A stretch of DNA of 64,000 nucleotides from Sphaerobacter sp. (GCA_029961075.1 JASBVL010000117.1:1-64000); one strand, 5' to 3'. Counted from the first letter of the stretch, positions 52,802 through 61,854 are shown. Numbers and translations are program-made. The notes: generated by a model from the sequence alone, not told the origin.

Positions 52802-54196
52802 CTACCTCTCCCCCTCGTGCTCGGTCCGGCGTGCCAGCGGCCGCGCCGGCACACCTGCCACCGTCTCGCCCGCCGCGACGTCGCGCAGCACCACGCTGCC
52901 GGCCCCGGTCTTCGCCCCGGAGCCAACCGTCACCGGCGCACGCAGCATCGTGTCGACCCCGATGAAGGCGCCGTCGCCGATCACCGTCCGATGCTTGTCC
53001 CGCCCGTCGTAGTTCGCCGTGATCGCCCCGGCGCCGATGTTCACGTCTCGCCCTACGTCGGCGTCACCCAGATAGCTGACGTGCCCGACACGTGTCCCGC
53101 TGCCGATGGTCGCGTTCTTGATCTCCGCGAAGTTCCCGATGTGCACATCGTCCGCCACGCGCGTGCCCGGTCGGAGGTGGGCGAAGGGTCCGACGTGGAC
53201 CCGCGCGCCGATCTCCGCCCCCTCGATCATCGACGCCACCACCACGCTCTCCGCGCCCACGCGCGCGTCGCGCAGGATCGCCTGCGGCCCGATCCGCGCA
53301 CCCTCGCCGATCACCGAGGCCCCGCTGATGGTCGTGAACGGCTCGATCCGGGCGTCGGGCGCGATCTCCACCGTGTCGTCGATGAAGGTGGAGGCGGGGT
53401 CAACGATCGCGACGCCGGCACGCATCAGCCGCTCGTTGATCCGTCGGCGGATGATCGCCTCCGCTACCGCCAGCTCCGCGCGGTCGTTGACGCCGTAGGC
53501 GACCTCGGGCGACGCGGTCACGGCCACGACCGGCGGGTCGGGCGCGGCCGCCTTCGCCGCCATCGCCACCAGCGAGGTCAGGTAGTACTCCCCCGCCACA
53601 CTCCGCGGCACCTGGGGCAGCGCCTCCTCCAGCCACTCGCGCCGATAGCAGGAGATGCCGCTGTTGATCTCGACCTCGCCGTCGTACTGGCGATCGTCGT
53701 CCCTGGCCTCAACCACGCCGACGATGCGCCCCGCCTCGCGCCGCAGCCGGCCATACCCGGCCGGATCAGGCACCAGGGCGGTCAGCAGCGTCACCAGCGC
53801 GCCCGAGCTGGTGGCCGTGTCCACCAGGTCGGCCACCGCCGTGGGCGCCAGGAGCGGGTGGTCGCCGAAGAGCACCACCACGTGGCGCACCTCGGGGCGC
53901 AGCAGCGACAAAGCCTGCGCCGCCGCGTGGCCGGTGCCGAGCGGCTCCTGCTGCCAGGCCACCTCGCAGCCGGCCGGCAGTCGTTCCGCCAGCGCCGCCT
54001 TGGCTGGGCTCAGGACCACGATCGTCTGGAGTGGACGCAGAGGGGCAATGGCGCGGAGGACGTAGTCGATCAACGGGCGCCCCGCGAGGGGCTGCAACTC
54101 CTTCGGGGTACGCGATCTCATACGCGTACCCAATCCCGCGGCGAGGATTACCGCGGCGACCTGCGACTGTGGTTGTCCAGCCTCGTCCGAGTTCAC
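52802..54196 (-). CDS. glmU: Bifunctional UDP-N-acetylglucosamine pyrophosphorylase / glucosamine-1-phosphate acetyltransferase
   Basis: 464 residues. The N-terminal nucleotidyltransferase has AAVILAAGLGTRMRSRTPKEL, GTGHAAAQA and FGDHPLL; the C-terminal left-handed beta helix carries the acetyltransferase motifs IGSGTRVGHVSYLGDADVG and NYDGRDKHRTVIGDGAFIG. It makes UDP-GlcNAc for peptidoglycan and glycans. The GTG at 54196 is followed by a normal start; longer frames run back through the tRNA gene and are not credible. No strong Shine-Dalgarno is seen. It lies 58 nt downstream of the tRNA-Gln gene and may be co-transcribed with it. Confidence 0.95.
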   Translation of the reverse strand: MNSDEAGQPQSQVAAVILAAGLGTRMRSRTPKELQPLAGRPLIDYVLRAIAPLRPLQTIVVLSPAKAALAERLPAGCEVAWQQEPLGTGHAAAQALSLLRPEVRHVVVLFGDHPLLAPTAVADLVDTATSSGALVTLLTALVPDPAGYGRLRREAGRIVGVVEARDDDRQYDGEVEINSGISCYRREWLEEALPQVPRSVAGEYYLTSLVAMAAKAAAPDPPVVAVTASPEVAYGVNDRAELAVAEAIIRRRINERLMRAGVAIVDPASTFIDDTVEIAPDARIEPFTTISGASVIGEGARIGPQAILRDARVGAESVVVASMIEGAEIGARVHVGPFAHLRPGTRVADDVHIGNFAEIKNATIGSGTRVGHVSYLGDADVGRDVNIGAGAITANYDGRDKHRTVIGDGAFIGVDTMLRAPVTVGSGAKTGAGSVVLRDVAAGETVAGVPARPLARRTEHEGER

Positions 54197-54254
54197 TACT
54201 GCCTGACGCCTGACTGCACAGGGCAGCACTGACCCGCCCTGGCGCCCAATCCGG

Positions 54255-54325
54255 TTGGCGGGCCAGGATTCGAACCTGGAACAAAGGCTCCAAAGGCCCT
54301 TGTGATACCGTTTCACCACCCGCCA
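54255..54325 (-). tRNA. tRNA-Gln, anticodon UUG
   Basis: Folds as a cloverleaf on the minus strand: acceptor TGGCGGG with CCCGCCA, D arm, anticodon arm AGGGC-CTTTGGA-GCCTT with anticodon TTG, T arm CCAGG-TTCGAAT-CCTGG and discriminator A. The CCA end is not encoded. 71 nt, with a short variable loop. A promoter lies 22 nt upstream. Confidence 0.97.
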
Positions 54326-54346
54326 ACGGTCACGCGCGCAGCCTCA

Positions 54347-54376
54347 ATAGTACCGACCTGCGACGCGCCGTGTCAA
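54347..54376 (-). promoter_or_regulatory. Strong promoter of tRNA-Gln (and probably glmU-prs)
   Basis: Minus-strand TTGACA (54376-54371), 18-nt spacer, TACTAT (54352-54347), 22 nt before the tRNA 5' end. No other promoter is seen before glmU. Confidence 0.85.
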
Positions 54377-54515
54377 GGAACGCGCCCGCGGGCGCGGCCG
54401 TCGGCGGGCGCGTGGCCGCTCGTGTCGCCTGGCCCGCACCTCGCGATCAGCATATCATATGCACAGGATTTGGCATGGTCGGCCGCTTCGGCCGCAGCGG
54501 AAACCGGAGGTCCCC

Positions 54516-56060
54516 ATGCCCGCCGTGGCCCGCGTGATCCGCATCCTTGCCCTCGTGGCAGCCCTCCTGCTCCTCGCAACCCCCGCGTTTGCCCGCGCCG
54601 ACTACGGTCGGCCCGTCCCGGGGCAACACATTTACGACCTCACCGGGCTGCTCACCCCTGAGGAGATCGCCGACCTTGAGGCGCGCGCCGCCGCGGTCGA
54701 GCAGGCCGGCGCCCCGATCGTGGTCTACCTCCAGGCGCGCAATGCCTCCCAGAGCGAGACCGAGGAAGACGCCCGCGCCCTCATGGACGCCTGGGACGTG
54801 CAATCCGCGCCCGGTGCGCGCGACGGCGTGGTGATGTTCTTCAACCTCAAGCCCGGCGACCTGCGCCGCGGCCAGGTCTTCATCTACGCCGGCGAAGCGC
54901 ACTACCAAGGCGGCAATCTGCCCCGGTCGGAGCTGGAGCGCATCGTTAGCGAGGTGATGATCCCGCTCCTCAAGGAGGACCGAACCGCTGCCGGGATCGC
55001 AGCCGGGCTCGACGCCCTCGCCACCGCCCTCGCCTACGGCCCGCCGCCACCCCCGCCGCCGTCGCGCTTCGAGCAGGTGGCCCAGGATCTCGCCGCCGGC
55101 GCATTCAGCATCGTGAACCTCGTCGCGGGCGCGGTCGCGGCGGTCACCCTCGCCCTCGGCGTGACGCGCTACCGCGCGAGCCGTGCGGCCCGCGGGTCCC
55201 CCATGCCCACGACCATGCGACCGGATAGCCGGCCGCCGGCCGTTGCCGGTGCCCTGGTCGAGGGGCGGATCGACGACCGTCACCTCGAGGCCACGCTCCT
55301 CGACCTGGCCCGACGGGGCGCCATCGCCATCGAGCCGGTCGGCAAGGACAAGGTCCAGGTCCGGCTGATCGACCGGTCCGCGCTGCGCGCCCCCTTCGAA
55401 GAGGCGCTCTGGGATGCGCTCACCGAGTGCAGCGACGGCGGGGACGTGGTGTCCCCCAAGCAGCTCGGCTCCCTGCGCCGCGCCTGGGGCCGGGCCAAGG
55501 AGGAGCTCCGTAAGCAGTTGGAGGCGGAGGGCCTGTACGACCCGGCGGCGGGCCAGCGCCGGCGCCCCGTCTACCTGGCTGCCGGCGTGGCGATGGCGCT
55601 CGCCCCGCTCGCGTTCCTGCTGGCCGTCGTGGCGGACGAGCCGCTCAGCGTGATCGGCGCCGTGCTCCTGCTGCTGACCTCGATGGTGTGCTTCGGCCTG
55701 GGCTCCAGCATCCCCGACACGACCCCGGCCGGCGCCGCCGCGGCGGCCCCGTGGCGGGGCTACGAGAACGGGATCGCCGCGGCCCGGAACGAGCGGGCGG
55801 CCGTGCTCGACCTCGACGAGATCATGCCCTACGCCGTGGCCTTCGGCGTGGTGGACGCGCTGGACAAGCGCCTGCGCGAGGCCAGCAAGGCCGGATACCG
55901 CCCGGCCTGGCTCGGGAGCACGACCTCGGATGGCGCCTGGGACGGCGGCTTCTACCCGTACTGGGTCGGCTTCCACTCGTCGGTCACCCCGGCCTCGTCC
56001 TCCGGCGCCGACGGCGGGGGTGCGTCCGCCGGTGGCGGCGGCGCCGGCGGGAGTTTCTAG
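54516..56060 (+). CDS. TPM/DUF2207 membrane protein
   Basis: A 514-residue exported membrane protein. It starts with a signal peptide (VIRILALVAALLLLATPAFA), then a TPM_phosphatase/Repair_PSII domain (residues about 35-180; DLTGLLTPEEIADLEAR, ARDGVVMFFNLKPGDLRRGQVFIYAG). After a hydrophobic segment and a linker comes a DUF2207-like cytoplasmic part with two more helices (MALAPLAFLLAVVAD, VIGAVLLLLTSMVCFGLG) and a Gly/Ser tail (GGGASAGGGGAGGSF). The ATG at 54516 has GGAGGTCCCC 5 nt upstream. Function unknown; the architecture is shared by bacterial YgcG-like proteins. Confidence 0.85.
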   Translation: MPAVARVIRILALVAALLLLATPAFARADYGRPVPGQHIYDLTGLLTPEEIADLEARAAAVEQAGAPIVVYLQARNASQSETEEDARALMDAWDVQSAPGARDGVVMFFNLKPGDLRRGQVFIYAGEAHYQGGNLPRSELERIVSEVMIPLLKEDRTAAGIAAGLDALATALAYGPPPPPPPSRFEQVAQDLAAGAFSIVNLVAGAVAAVTLALGVTRYRASRAARGSPMPTTMRPDSRPPAVAGALVEGRIDDRHLEATLLDLARRGAIAIEPVGKDKVQVRLIDRSALRAPFEEALWDALTECSDGGDVVSPKQLGSLRRAWGRAKEELRKQLEAEGLYDPAAGQRRRPVYLAAGVAMALAPLAFLLAVVADEPLSVIGAVLLLLTSMVCFGLGSSIPDTTPAGAAAAAPWRGYENGIAAARNERAAVLDLDEIMPYAVAFGVVDALDKRLREASKAGYRPAWLGSTTSDGAWDGGFYPYWVGFHSSVTPASSSGADGGGASAGGGGAGGSF

Positions 56061-56253
56061 GGCCGCGTCTATCCCGGCCCCGGACCTGTCGGGGCGCGGT
56101 GCGTATCGGGCGGCAGTCCCCGCCCGACGGTGCCGGCATCGAACGGCGCCATACCGGCTCCCGCGTGGCCTTCTTGTCCTCGTGAGCGCAGCGTCGTTCG
56201 CCCGAGCGTCGTCCTCGTCCACCCGAGCGGAGGGCCGCGGAGCGGCCCGGAGT

Positions 56254-56299
56254 CGAAGGATCTCTGCGTGGGGCGGCGACGTGTCGTTGAGATCCTTCG
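56254..56299. repeat. Inverted repeat (CGAAGGATCTC / GAGATCCTTCG)
   Basis: Perfect 11-bp arms at 56254-56264 and 56289-56299 with a 24-nt loop. A second perfect palindrome, TCATCCTGAGC (56566-56576) and GCTCAGGATGA (56580-56590), lies 270 nt on. These belong to short palindromic families found in many bacterial genomes. The 56061-56927 gap (867 nt) has no convincing gene. Confidence 0.7.
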
Positions 56300-56347
56300 C
56301 TGCGCTCAGTGCTCGGGCTACCGCGATCGGTCCGGTAGGCCGTTCTG

Positions 56348-56556
56348 GTCGGGGCGGGGCTTGTCGAACAGCGCCTCCCGCAGGTGGAGCGCCGGCGTCG
56401 CACGGAGCCTCGCCGGCCCCCGTCCCTCCGCCGCGCTCGCGGCGAGCTGTCTTGCCCTCCGCACCTCCGTGCGGAGACGACCTCCGCTCGGGGCGGGCCT
56501 GGTGCCCTCCCGCTTCTTCTCGAGCGGTACCCCGTTCAACAAACCCCGCCCCGACC
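56348..56556. repeat. Inverted-repeat element, GGTCGGGG family, copy 2
   Basis: Arms 56348-56370 (GGTCGGGGCGGGGC...GTCGAAC) and 56534-56556 are reverse complements in 21 of 23 positions, around a 163-nt centre. They share the GGTCGGGG-GGG-TTGT core with the arms at 2583, 2647 and 3052. Confidence 0.75.
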
Positions 56557-56927
56557 GGCGGTGGTTCATCCTGAGCGCCGCTCAGGATGACCGGCACGCG
56601 CCCCGGCTCCCGGCCGGCTCCGCTCCGGAAGACAACACGATGCCGCCCGGCCCGTGTTCATCCTGCGCGCCCCGCATGACGACCTGAGCGCGTCGCCGCC
56701 GTCCTGTGCCGCCCCCACCGGCTCCGACACGGCGTCCGCCCACGCATCCCGAACCGTCGGCGCGGCGCGAGCACACCCGGCTCCCCACGCCTTGCACGGG
56801 CCGCGCATCCCGACGCTTTGGGACCTCGGTACCGTTGTCCCGGGCGCCTGGCGAGCGTACGCTGCGAGCACGGCGCGCCTCCGCGCGCCCCGATCGCTCG
56901 CGTTGTCGACACAGGAGCACCAGCGCC

Positions 56928-58013
56928 ATGCCGCTGCCGCCACCCCAGACGAAGGAGTTCCTGGCCCGCCTGGAGAACCTGGCCACCGAGTGCCGTCGTG
57001 AACTGGAGGAGACCTCCCAGTCACTGCAGGAGATCGCCCTCCTCATCAGCCAGACCGCCAGCGAGGTCGAGCGCCTCAATCAGCGCGAGCTCCAGCTCGC
57101 CAACCGCGTCCGGGAGGTGGAGGCCAACCTGGAGGCCTACGCGCGCAGCGACATCCGGGACATTCTCCGCGCCGCGCACGACGTCGAGCTACGACACCTC
57201 ATGATGCGCAGCCAGCTCGAGCAGCTCCAGGAGCGGGAGCGCACCATCCGCAGCCATCAGGAGCGGCTCCGCACCATCGTCGAGCTGGCCGAGGCCTACC
57301 TGGAAGCCGAGGGCGGGGCAGGTGCCGGCGCCCCGCGCACCCGCGCCCTCCGTCGCGGCGGCACCGTCGGCCTCACCAACCTGCCCTTCGCCGAGATCAT
57401 CCAGGCACAGGAGGACGAGCGCCTGCGCCTCGCCCAGCGGGTCGTCGACGGGCCGGCCCAGGCCCTCGCCAACCTCATCCTGACGACCGAGCTCTGCGAG
57501 CGGCTGATGGAGCGCGAACCGGAGCAGGCCCGGGCCGAGCTGGGCGAGCTCCGGCGCCTCGCCACCCGCGCCCTCGCCGAATCCCGCCGCCTGCTGCTGG
57601 AGCTGCGCCCCGTGCTGCTGCGCGAGCTGGGCATCGTGCCGACCCTGCGGCGCTACCTGACCGAGGTCGGCCGCAACCGCCCGGTCGAGGCCCAGGTCCG
57701 CGGCCCGGAGACCGACGGCGACCTCCCCGAGCCGGTGCGGCTGGCGCTCTACCGCCTGCTGCAGGAGATGATCGCCGCCGCCGTGGAAGACGATGGCGTG
57801 CGCCAGATCGACATCGATGTCCGCTACGAAGACGCGCAGGTGGTCGCGCGGCTGTCCGCGCGCGGCGAGGGCCTCGACCGCAACCAGACCCTGCCGCGCC
57901 TGCGCAGTGAGGAGCCGGTCCAGCGCCGGCTGGAGCATCTCGGCGCCGAGCTGCACTTCGAGCCGGTTGACGAGACCGCAACTCGCCTGACGCTCGTCAT
58001 CCCCCTTGCGTAA
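56928..58013 (+). CDS. DegS-like sensor protein with degenerate histidine-kinase core
   Basis: 361 residues, cytoplasmic. The first 120 form a long coiled coil (LARLENLATECRRELEETSQ through RSHQERLRTIVEL). The rest is a HisKA_3 type dimerisation domain: EDERLRLAQRVVDGPAQALANLIL aligns to the family's ELHDGPAQ, but the phosphoacceptor His is Val173. The ATP domain is also weak, with QEMIAAAVEDDG where an N-box is expected. So it is probably a non-phosphorylating relative or pseudokinase, with a response-regulator role by binding. The ATG at 56928 has AGGAG 10 nt upstream. It precedes two Flp pilin genes on the same strand by 243 nt. Confidence 0.8.
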   Translation: MPLPPPQTKEFLARLENLATECRRELEETSQSLQEIALLISQTASEVERLNQRELQLANRVREVEANLEAYARSDIRDILRAAHDVELRHLMMRSQLEQLQERERTIRSHQERLRTIVELAEAYLEAEGGAGAGAPRTRALRRGGTVGLTNLPFAEIIQAQEDERLRLAQRVVDGPAQALANLILTTELCERLMEREPEQARAELGELRRLATRALAESRRLLLELRPVLLRELGIVPTLRRYLTEVGRNRPVEAQVRGPETDGDLPEPVRLALYRLLQEMIAAAVEDDGVRQIDIDVRYEDAQVVARLSARGEGLDRNQTLPRLRSEEPVQRRLEHLGAELHFEPVDETATRLTLVIPLA

Positions 58014-58138
58014 CCGCGACCCGGGTACCAAAGCCTTGCCCGAACGGGACCAACGGTGCATTGTGACCTGTCCCACCCTCCGTTAGCGTAGTAGCCAGAT
58101 GGAACGGATCCCATCTCGTGATCCCGAACATCAAGGCA

Positions 58139-58159
58139 GGCACGCAGTTCGTGCGTGCC
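58139..58159 (+). promoter_or_regulatory. Leader hairpin upstream of the first Flp gene
   Basis: GGCACGCA (58139-58146) and TGCGTGCC (58152-58159) form a perfect 8-bp stem with a GTTCG loop, 98 nt before the pilin start. I see no match to a known riboswitch. Confidence 0.4.
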
Positions 58160-58256
58160 AGCGCAGCAGAAGGGAGGAGGGACTTCCGGCGGACCGGGTC
58201 AAGCCCCGGATGTGTGTTCGTATCGTCTGGCATTTATCTATCATAGGAGGACGAAC

Positions 58257-58442
58257 ATGGTCGAGTACGTCAAGGCACTGTACGGGCTCTATGTCCCCGA
58301 GGACCAGTTCGAGGGCCAGGGCCTGGTCGAGTACGCCCTCATCCTCGTCCTGATCTCCGTCGTCGCCATCGCGGTCATGGCCACCCTGGGCGGCAAGATC
58401 AGGGACGTCTTCACGAAGGTGTCCGAAACGATGAACACCTAG
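58257..58442 (+). CDS. Flp/Fap-type IVb pilin
   Basis: A 61-residue pilin. A hydrophilic leader (MVEYVKALYGLYVPEDQFEG) ends at Gly20, followed by QGLVEYALILVLISVVAIAV: Glu and Tyr at +5 and +6 after the probable prepilin peptidase cut, and the single hydrophobic helix of Flp pilins. The AGGAGG at 58245-58250 lies 6 nt before the ATG, an ideal ribosome site that fits high expression. No tad ATPase, platform or secretin genes are nearby in this window. Confidence 0.95.
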   Translation: MVEYVKALYGLYVPEDQFEGQGLVEYALILVLISVVAIAVMATLGGKIRDVFTKVSETMNT

Positions 58443-58469
58443 TAGTCTTCCCCCTCGTCGCCGGGACGG

Positions 58470-58498
58470 GCGGCCCCGCGCCGGATGGCCGGGGCCGC
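58470..58498 (+). terminator. Intercistronic hairpin between the two Flp genes
   Basis: GCGGCCCCG (58470-58478) pairs with CGGGGCCGC (58490-58498), with an inner GCC/GGC continuation around GGAT. Without a T-tract it is more likely an mRNA-stabilising or partial terminator hairpin that lets the first pilin outnumber the second. Confidence 0.55.
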
Positions 58499-58530
58499 TC
58501 GCGTAGCAGGCACCGGAAGGGCTGAAGCCG

Positions 58531-58698
58531 ATGGACGACGAACGGCGCCCCGGTGCGTACGACGGTCAAGGGCTGCTCGAGTACTCACTGATCCTGGTGT
58601 GCATCGCGTTGGTCGCGGTGGTGGCCCTGATCGCGATCGGCCCGATTCTTCAGGCCGCGTACCAGCAGGGGGTCGACGCCTTCTCCTACAGACCGTAG
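58531..58698 (+). CDS. Second Flp-type pilin, 55 residues
   Basis: A very short gene. The product reads MDDERRPGAYDG then QGLLEYSLILVCIALVAVVA, so the Flp cleavage site and the Glu/Tyr pair at +5/+6 are conserved, followed by a short C-terminus (AYQQGVDAFSYRP). The purine-rich GGAAGG lies about 11 nt before the ATG. Divergent from the first pilin outside the hydrophobic core, it may be a minor or alternative pilin, or a dedicated pseudopilin. Confidence 0.88.
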   Translation: MDDERRPGAYDGQGLLEYSLILVCIALVAVVALIAIGPILQAAYQQGVDAFSYRP

Positions 58699-58737
58699 GG
58701 CGTCGGCCCTCTCTTCATTCCAAACCCACAGTGAGTG

Positions 58738-58759
58738 AGCGGCGGCCAGAGCCGCCGCT
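58738..58759. terminator. Terminator hairpin after the Flp genes
   Basis: AGCGGCGGC (58738-58746) and GCCGCCGCT (58751-58759) form a perfect 9-bp stem with a CAGA loop, between the second pilin stop (58698) and the convergent glycosyltransferase stop (58791). Confidence 0.6.
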
Positions 58760-58790
58760 TCGCCGTCCGTGCCCCAGGGATCAACCGGCG

Positions 58791-60377
58791 TCAGCAAGTG
58801 GCCGCGTCGCGCTCCGCGAGCTCGATGGTGCCGCGCGAGAGATCGACGACGGTCGCCCCGGGCGGCACGTCACGCAGCAGCAGCGGCTCCCCGTTCGGCA
58901 GGTCGATCCGCTGCCACCGCGCCGGGTCCGGCACCCAGCCAGCGAGCAGGTCGTCGAGCACCGCCACCCGCCGCGCCCCCCGCAGCGCCACGACCTGGCA
59001 GACGGGATGCGGGTGATCGAGTTGGTACGACCACTGGCCACCCTGCGCTTCATACCGCGCCCCGCGGGCCGCCTCGTCGCTGCCGGTCAGCCCGACGACC
59101 CGAAGGTCTTGCAGGACCCACGCGGCGGCCTGGAACGATCCACCCCCCGACACGCGCGCGAGCACCAGCGTCTCCTCAGGCGGCCGCGTCCTCAGCGCAG
59201 CCCGGATCTGGCGCCACGCCGCCTCGTTGTCCTGGAGAGTCGTCAGCGCAATCGAGGCAAACCACAGGCTCGCCACGATGCACACGACGAGGACGAGCGC
59301 CGGGCGGCGGCTCGCCACCTGCGCCGGCCAGGCGCCCTCGATTGCGAACAGCGACAGGAGGAGCATGGGCGGCAGCGGCAGCAAGATGTACCCGATCTGG
59401 CCGAAGTGGACGAGCACGAAGGTCAGCAGGGCCGGTGCGAGCCAGAGCCACAGGAGCGCGGCACGCGCGGAGATGCGCCGAGGGCGCCGGCGAACGAACG
59501 CTGCCAGAGCGACCAACGGCACCACATGCACCGCCCCCACCAGGGCGACAGCGAACAGGCTGATGTTCGACGCCCACACAGCCCAATCCCCACCCAGGAG
59601 TGGTGAGGTCTGTCCCCCTGCTATCTCTCCCTGCCTCCGGGCCACCTCGACGTACGTCGCAACCCCGCCACTCAGTTCGACCAGCGGCACCAGCCACGCC
59701 AGCACCACCGCCCCGGTGATCCCCACCGCCAGAGCGCGGTCCCGCCAGCCAAGCCGGACGAGGCCGAAGAGGTAGACAGGTGCCAGCAGCACCAGCACCG
59801 GCGGACGAAAGCCGCCTAACACGGCGAAGGCCAGCGCCAGCCACACCGCAGCGCGGCCGCTCGGCCGCGTATAGCTCCCCCAGGCCGCCAGGGCGACCAG
59901 GATTGCCCCCGCGATCTCGACCGAGTACGACAGCGCGAGCTCTCCATGGAGCCAGAACATCGGGTTCACCGCGAGCAGGACGCCCGCCCAGAGCCCCACT
60001 GCCCGGGTCCCGAGGGCGGAGCCAAGACGAACGATGGCCCACACCGCCACCACGCTCGCCGCCACGCTCAGGAGCACCAGCGCCCGGTGCGGGTCCCCGA
60101 CCACAATCCAGAGGGCCTTTCCGGCAAGCACGTATAGCGGATACCCTGGCGGGTGCGGCCGCGCCTCCACCGGGTCGAACCGCTCCATCCCGAGCAGATA
60201 GTGCGTACTGTCGCCGTTGAACGGGACAGTCGAGAGGAATGGGATGCGCGTGAGCAGCGTCGCCGCCAGGAGCACGACAAGGGCAAGCCGCCAGGCGCGA
60301 TCCCTCGTGCTTCCCGCCAACCGATCGGTTTCCTCCCGAGCGTCGGCGACGGGCGCGATTACCACGTGCTCTCGCAC
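58791..60377 (-). CDS. Multispanning glycosyltransferase (GT39/ArnT-like)
   Basis: A 528-residue integral membrane protein with about 10-11 hydrophobic segments. After the first helix comes the extracellular loop FNGDSTHYLLGMERFDPVEARPHPPGYPLY, with the acidic residue that binds polyprenyl-phosphate sugar donors in dolichyl-phosphate-mannose transferases and ArnT. The C-terminal third is a soluble domain (residues about 400-528). The GTG at 60377 has GGGAGGATCG 6 nt upstream. It is one of three such genes in a row, so a cell-envelope glycan is likely built here. Confidence 0.83.
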   Translation of the reverse strand: MREHVVIAPVADAREETDRLAGSTRDRAWRLALVVLLAATLLTRIPFLSTVPFNGDSTHYLLGMERFDPVEARPHPPGYPLYVLAGKALWIVVGDPHRALVLLSVAASVVAVWAIVRLGSALGTRAVGLWAGVLLAVNPMFWLHGELALSYSVEIAGAILVALAAWGSYTRPSGRAAVWLALAFAVLGGFRPPVLVLLAPVYLFGLVRLGWRDRALAVGITGAVVLAWLVPLVELSGGVATYVEVARRQGEIAGGQTSPLLGGDWAVWASNISLFAVALVGAVHVVPLVALAAFVRRRPRRISARAALLWLWLAPALLTFVLVHFGQIGYILLPLPPMLLLSLFAIEGAWPAQVASRRPALVLVVCIVASLWFASIALTTLQDNEAAWRQIRAALRTRPPEETLVLARVSGGGSFQAAAWVLQDLRVVGLTGSDEAARGARYEAQGGQWSYQLDHPHPVCQVVALRGARRVAVLDDLLAGWVPDPARWQRIDLPNGEPLLLRDVPPGATVVDLSRGTIELAERDAATC

Positions 60378-60528
60378 ACCGATCCTCCCAAGCGTCGAGG
60401 CCGCCACCGCTGCGGCCGCGGCGCCCCGACCACTCCCCAGTCGCGAGATGCCAGGGACCAGGCAACCGAACCGACTGAGATCGGCCGCTCCTGCGTCGTT
60501 GGCTGGGGTCGATGGACCCGGCCCGCAC

Positions 60529-61854
60529 TCATGCCGGCCCTGCCTCCGACACCGCGCGCGGGGCCGACCCCGCCTCGACCGCTGCTTCGCGCCCCTCGAA
60601 CCGCTGACCACACAGCGCCCAGATCGACGCGGCGACAGTCCCGAGCGCGAGGGCGGCGAGAACCACCGCCACCGGGGGCCGCCAGACGATCTCGTAGCCT
60701 GCGAGAACGATGCTGAGCACCGGCGGGACGACCAGCCCGAGCGCCGTGAGCACGCGAACTGCTTGAGGCATTGCGCCGGTCGCCGCCGCCGCGAGCAGCG
60801 GCACGACCAGCAGCGCCGCCCCGTGCGTGTGGCTGTGATAGCTCACCAGGAGTCCAGCGGCCACGGTGGCGAGCATCTGCAGCGCGAAGCGCGGGCTGCT
60901 CGGGGTCCAGGCGCCGCGCCAGATCGGGATCAGCGCCGCCCCGGTGAGTACAGTCAGGACCACGACCGCAACACCCGTCACCGCCGCTGGCGCGCCCGGG
61001 ACGAGGTTCACCAGCAGGCCGCGCCAGGTCATCATCGCCGCCGGGTTGATCCCCAGGACGTCGCTGTCGATCGCCCCGACCCCGCTGAGCAGGCGCAGGT
61101 AGGCCTGCACGCCGTCGATCCCGGCGACCAGCACGGACACGAGCAGCAAGCCGGCACCGCTGACCGCGAAACCGGCCACCGCCCGCCAGCGGCGCTTCAG
61201 CAGCAGCACCAACCCCAGGAGCACCACGTACTGCGGCTTGAAGAGCAGGAGCCCGCCCCACAGCCCCGCGCGACCATCCCGGCCGACCTCCAGGTTTCGA
61301 TAGAGCCCGTACATGCCGAGGAGCAGCAGCGCCATCGGCTGCCCGACCAGCAGGCCATCGAGCACCGGCAGGGCGAGCACACCAAGGGCGACGATCTTCC
61401 GCCGGTGGTGAGGGAAGCGTGCCGCAAGCGCGTGGAGGGCGTAAAGCGTCCCCGCCAGGTTGACGAGGAGCCAGACCAGGAAGCCAACGGGGAGCGAGAG
61501 CAGCCCGAACGGCGCCAGGATCGGGAGGACGGCGGGCGGGTACGGCGCGACGGGGATGATGGCGTCGTCACTCCCCATCACCTCCCGCCCGTACCGGGCG
61601 AGGGACTCCAGGTCGTAGGTCGCGGCCGCGCCCTCTTTGATGAACGCCCGCCCCGCCGCGGCGAACGCGCGGTAGTCGAAGCCGGGCCAGCCGATCCAGC
61701 CGTGCACGATGGATTGGCCGATCATCGTCGAGGCCAAGATCGCGACCAGCAGCGTCAAGAGCCCGGGCAGGCGCGCGCCATCGCCCCCACGGTCCGGCTG
61801 GACGCCTGTCGCACCACCGTCGTTGCTCTCGACGCGCTTGGACAAGAGGGTCAC
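60529..61854 (-). CDS. Multispanning glycosyltransferase, GT87-like (DUF2029)
   Basis: A 441-residue membrane protein with about 10 hydrophobic segments. GWPGFDYRAFAAAGRAF with its conserved Asp, the AIIPVAPYPPAVLP segment and LLLFKPQYVVLLG are typical of the GT87 polyprenyl-mannosyl/arabinosyl transferases (DUF2029). The GTG at 61854 is preceded by GGGAGG. It lies 150 nt upstream of the GT39-like gene in the same direction. Confidence 0.83.
   Translation of the reverse strand: MTLLSKRVESNDGGATGVQPDRGGDGARLPGLLTLLVAILASTMIGQSIVHGWIGWPGFDYRAFAAAGRAFIKEGAAATYDLESLARYGREVMGSDDAIIPVAPYPPAVLPILAPFGLLSLPVGFLVWLLVNLAGTLYALHALAARFPHHRRKIVALGVLALPVLDGLLVGQPMALLLLGMYGLYRNLEVGRDGRAGLWGGLLLFKPQYVVLLGLVLLLKRRWRAVAGFAVSGAGLLLVSVLVAGIDGVQAYLRLLSGVGAIDSDVLGINPAAMMTWRGLLVNLVPGAPAAVTGVAVVVLTVLTGAALIPIWRGAWTPSSPRFALQMLATVAAGLLVSYHSHTHGAALLVVPLLAAAATGAMPQAVRVLTALGLVVPPVLSIVLAGYEIVWRPPVAVVLAALALGTVAASIWALCGQRFEGREAAVEAGSAPRAVSEAGPA

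Noticed and set aside
58104-58140. 5S rRNA-like fragment (CCCATCTCG, ATCCCGAACA)
   Set aside because: The words are isolated; the surrounding sequence lacks the 5S helices and length.
58014-58256. Possible cyclic-di-GMP (GEMM-I) riboswitch before the Flp pilin
   Set aside because: The conserved GEMM core elements and tetraloop-receptor pattern are not present; only a simple hairpin remains.
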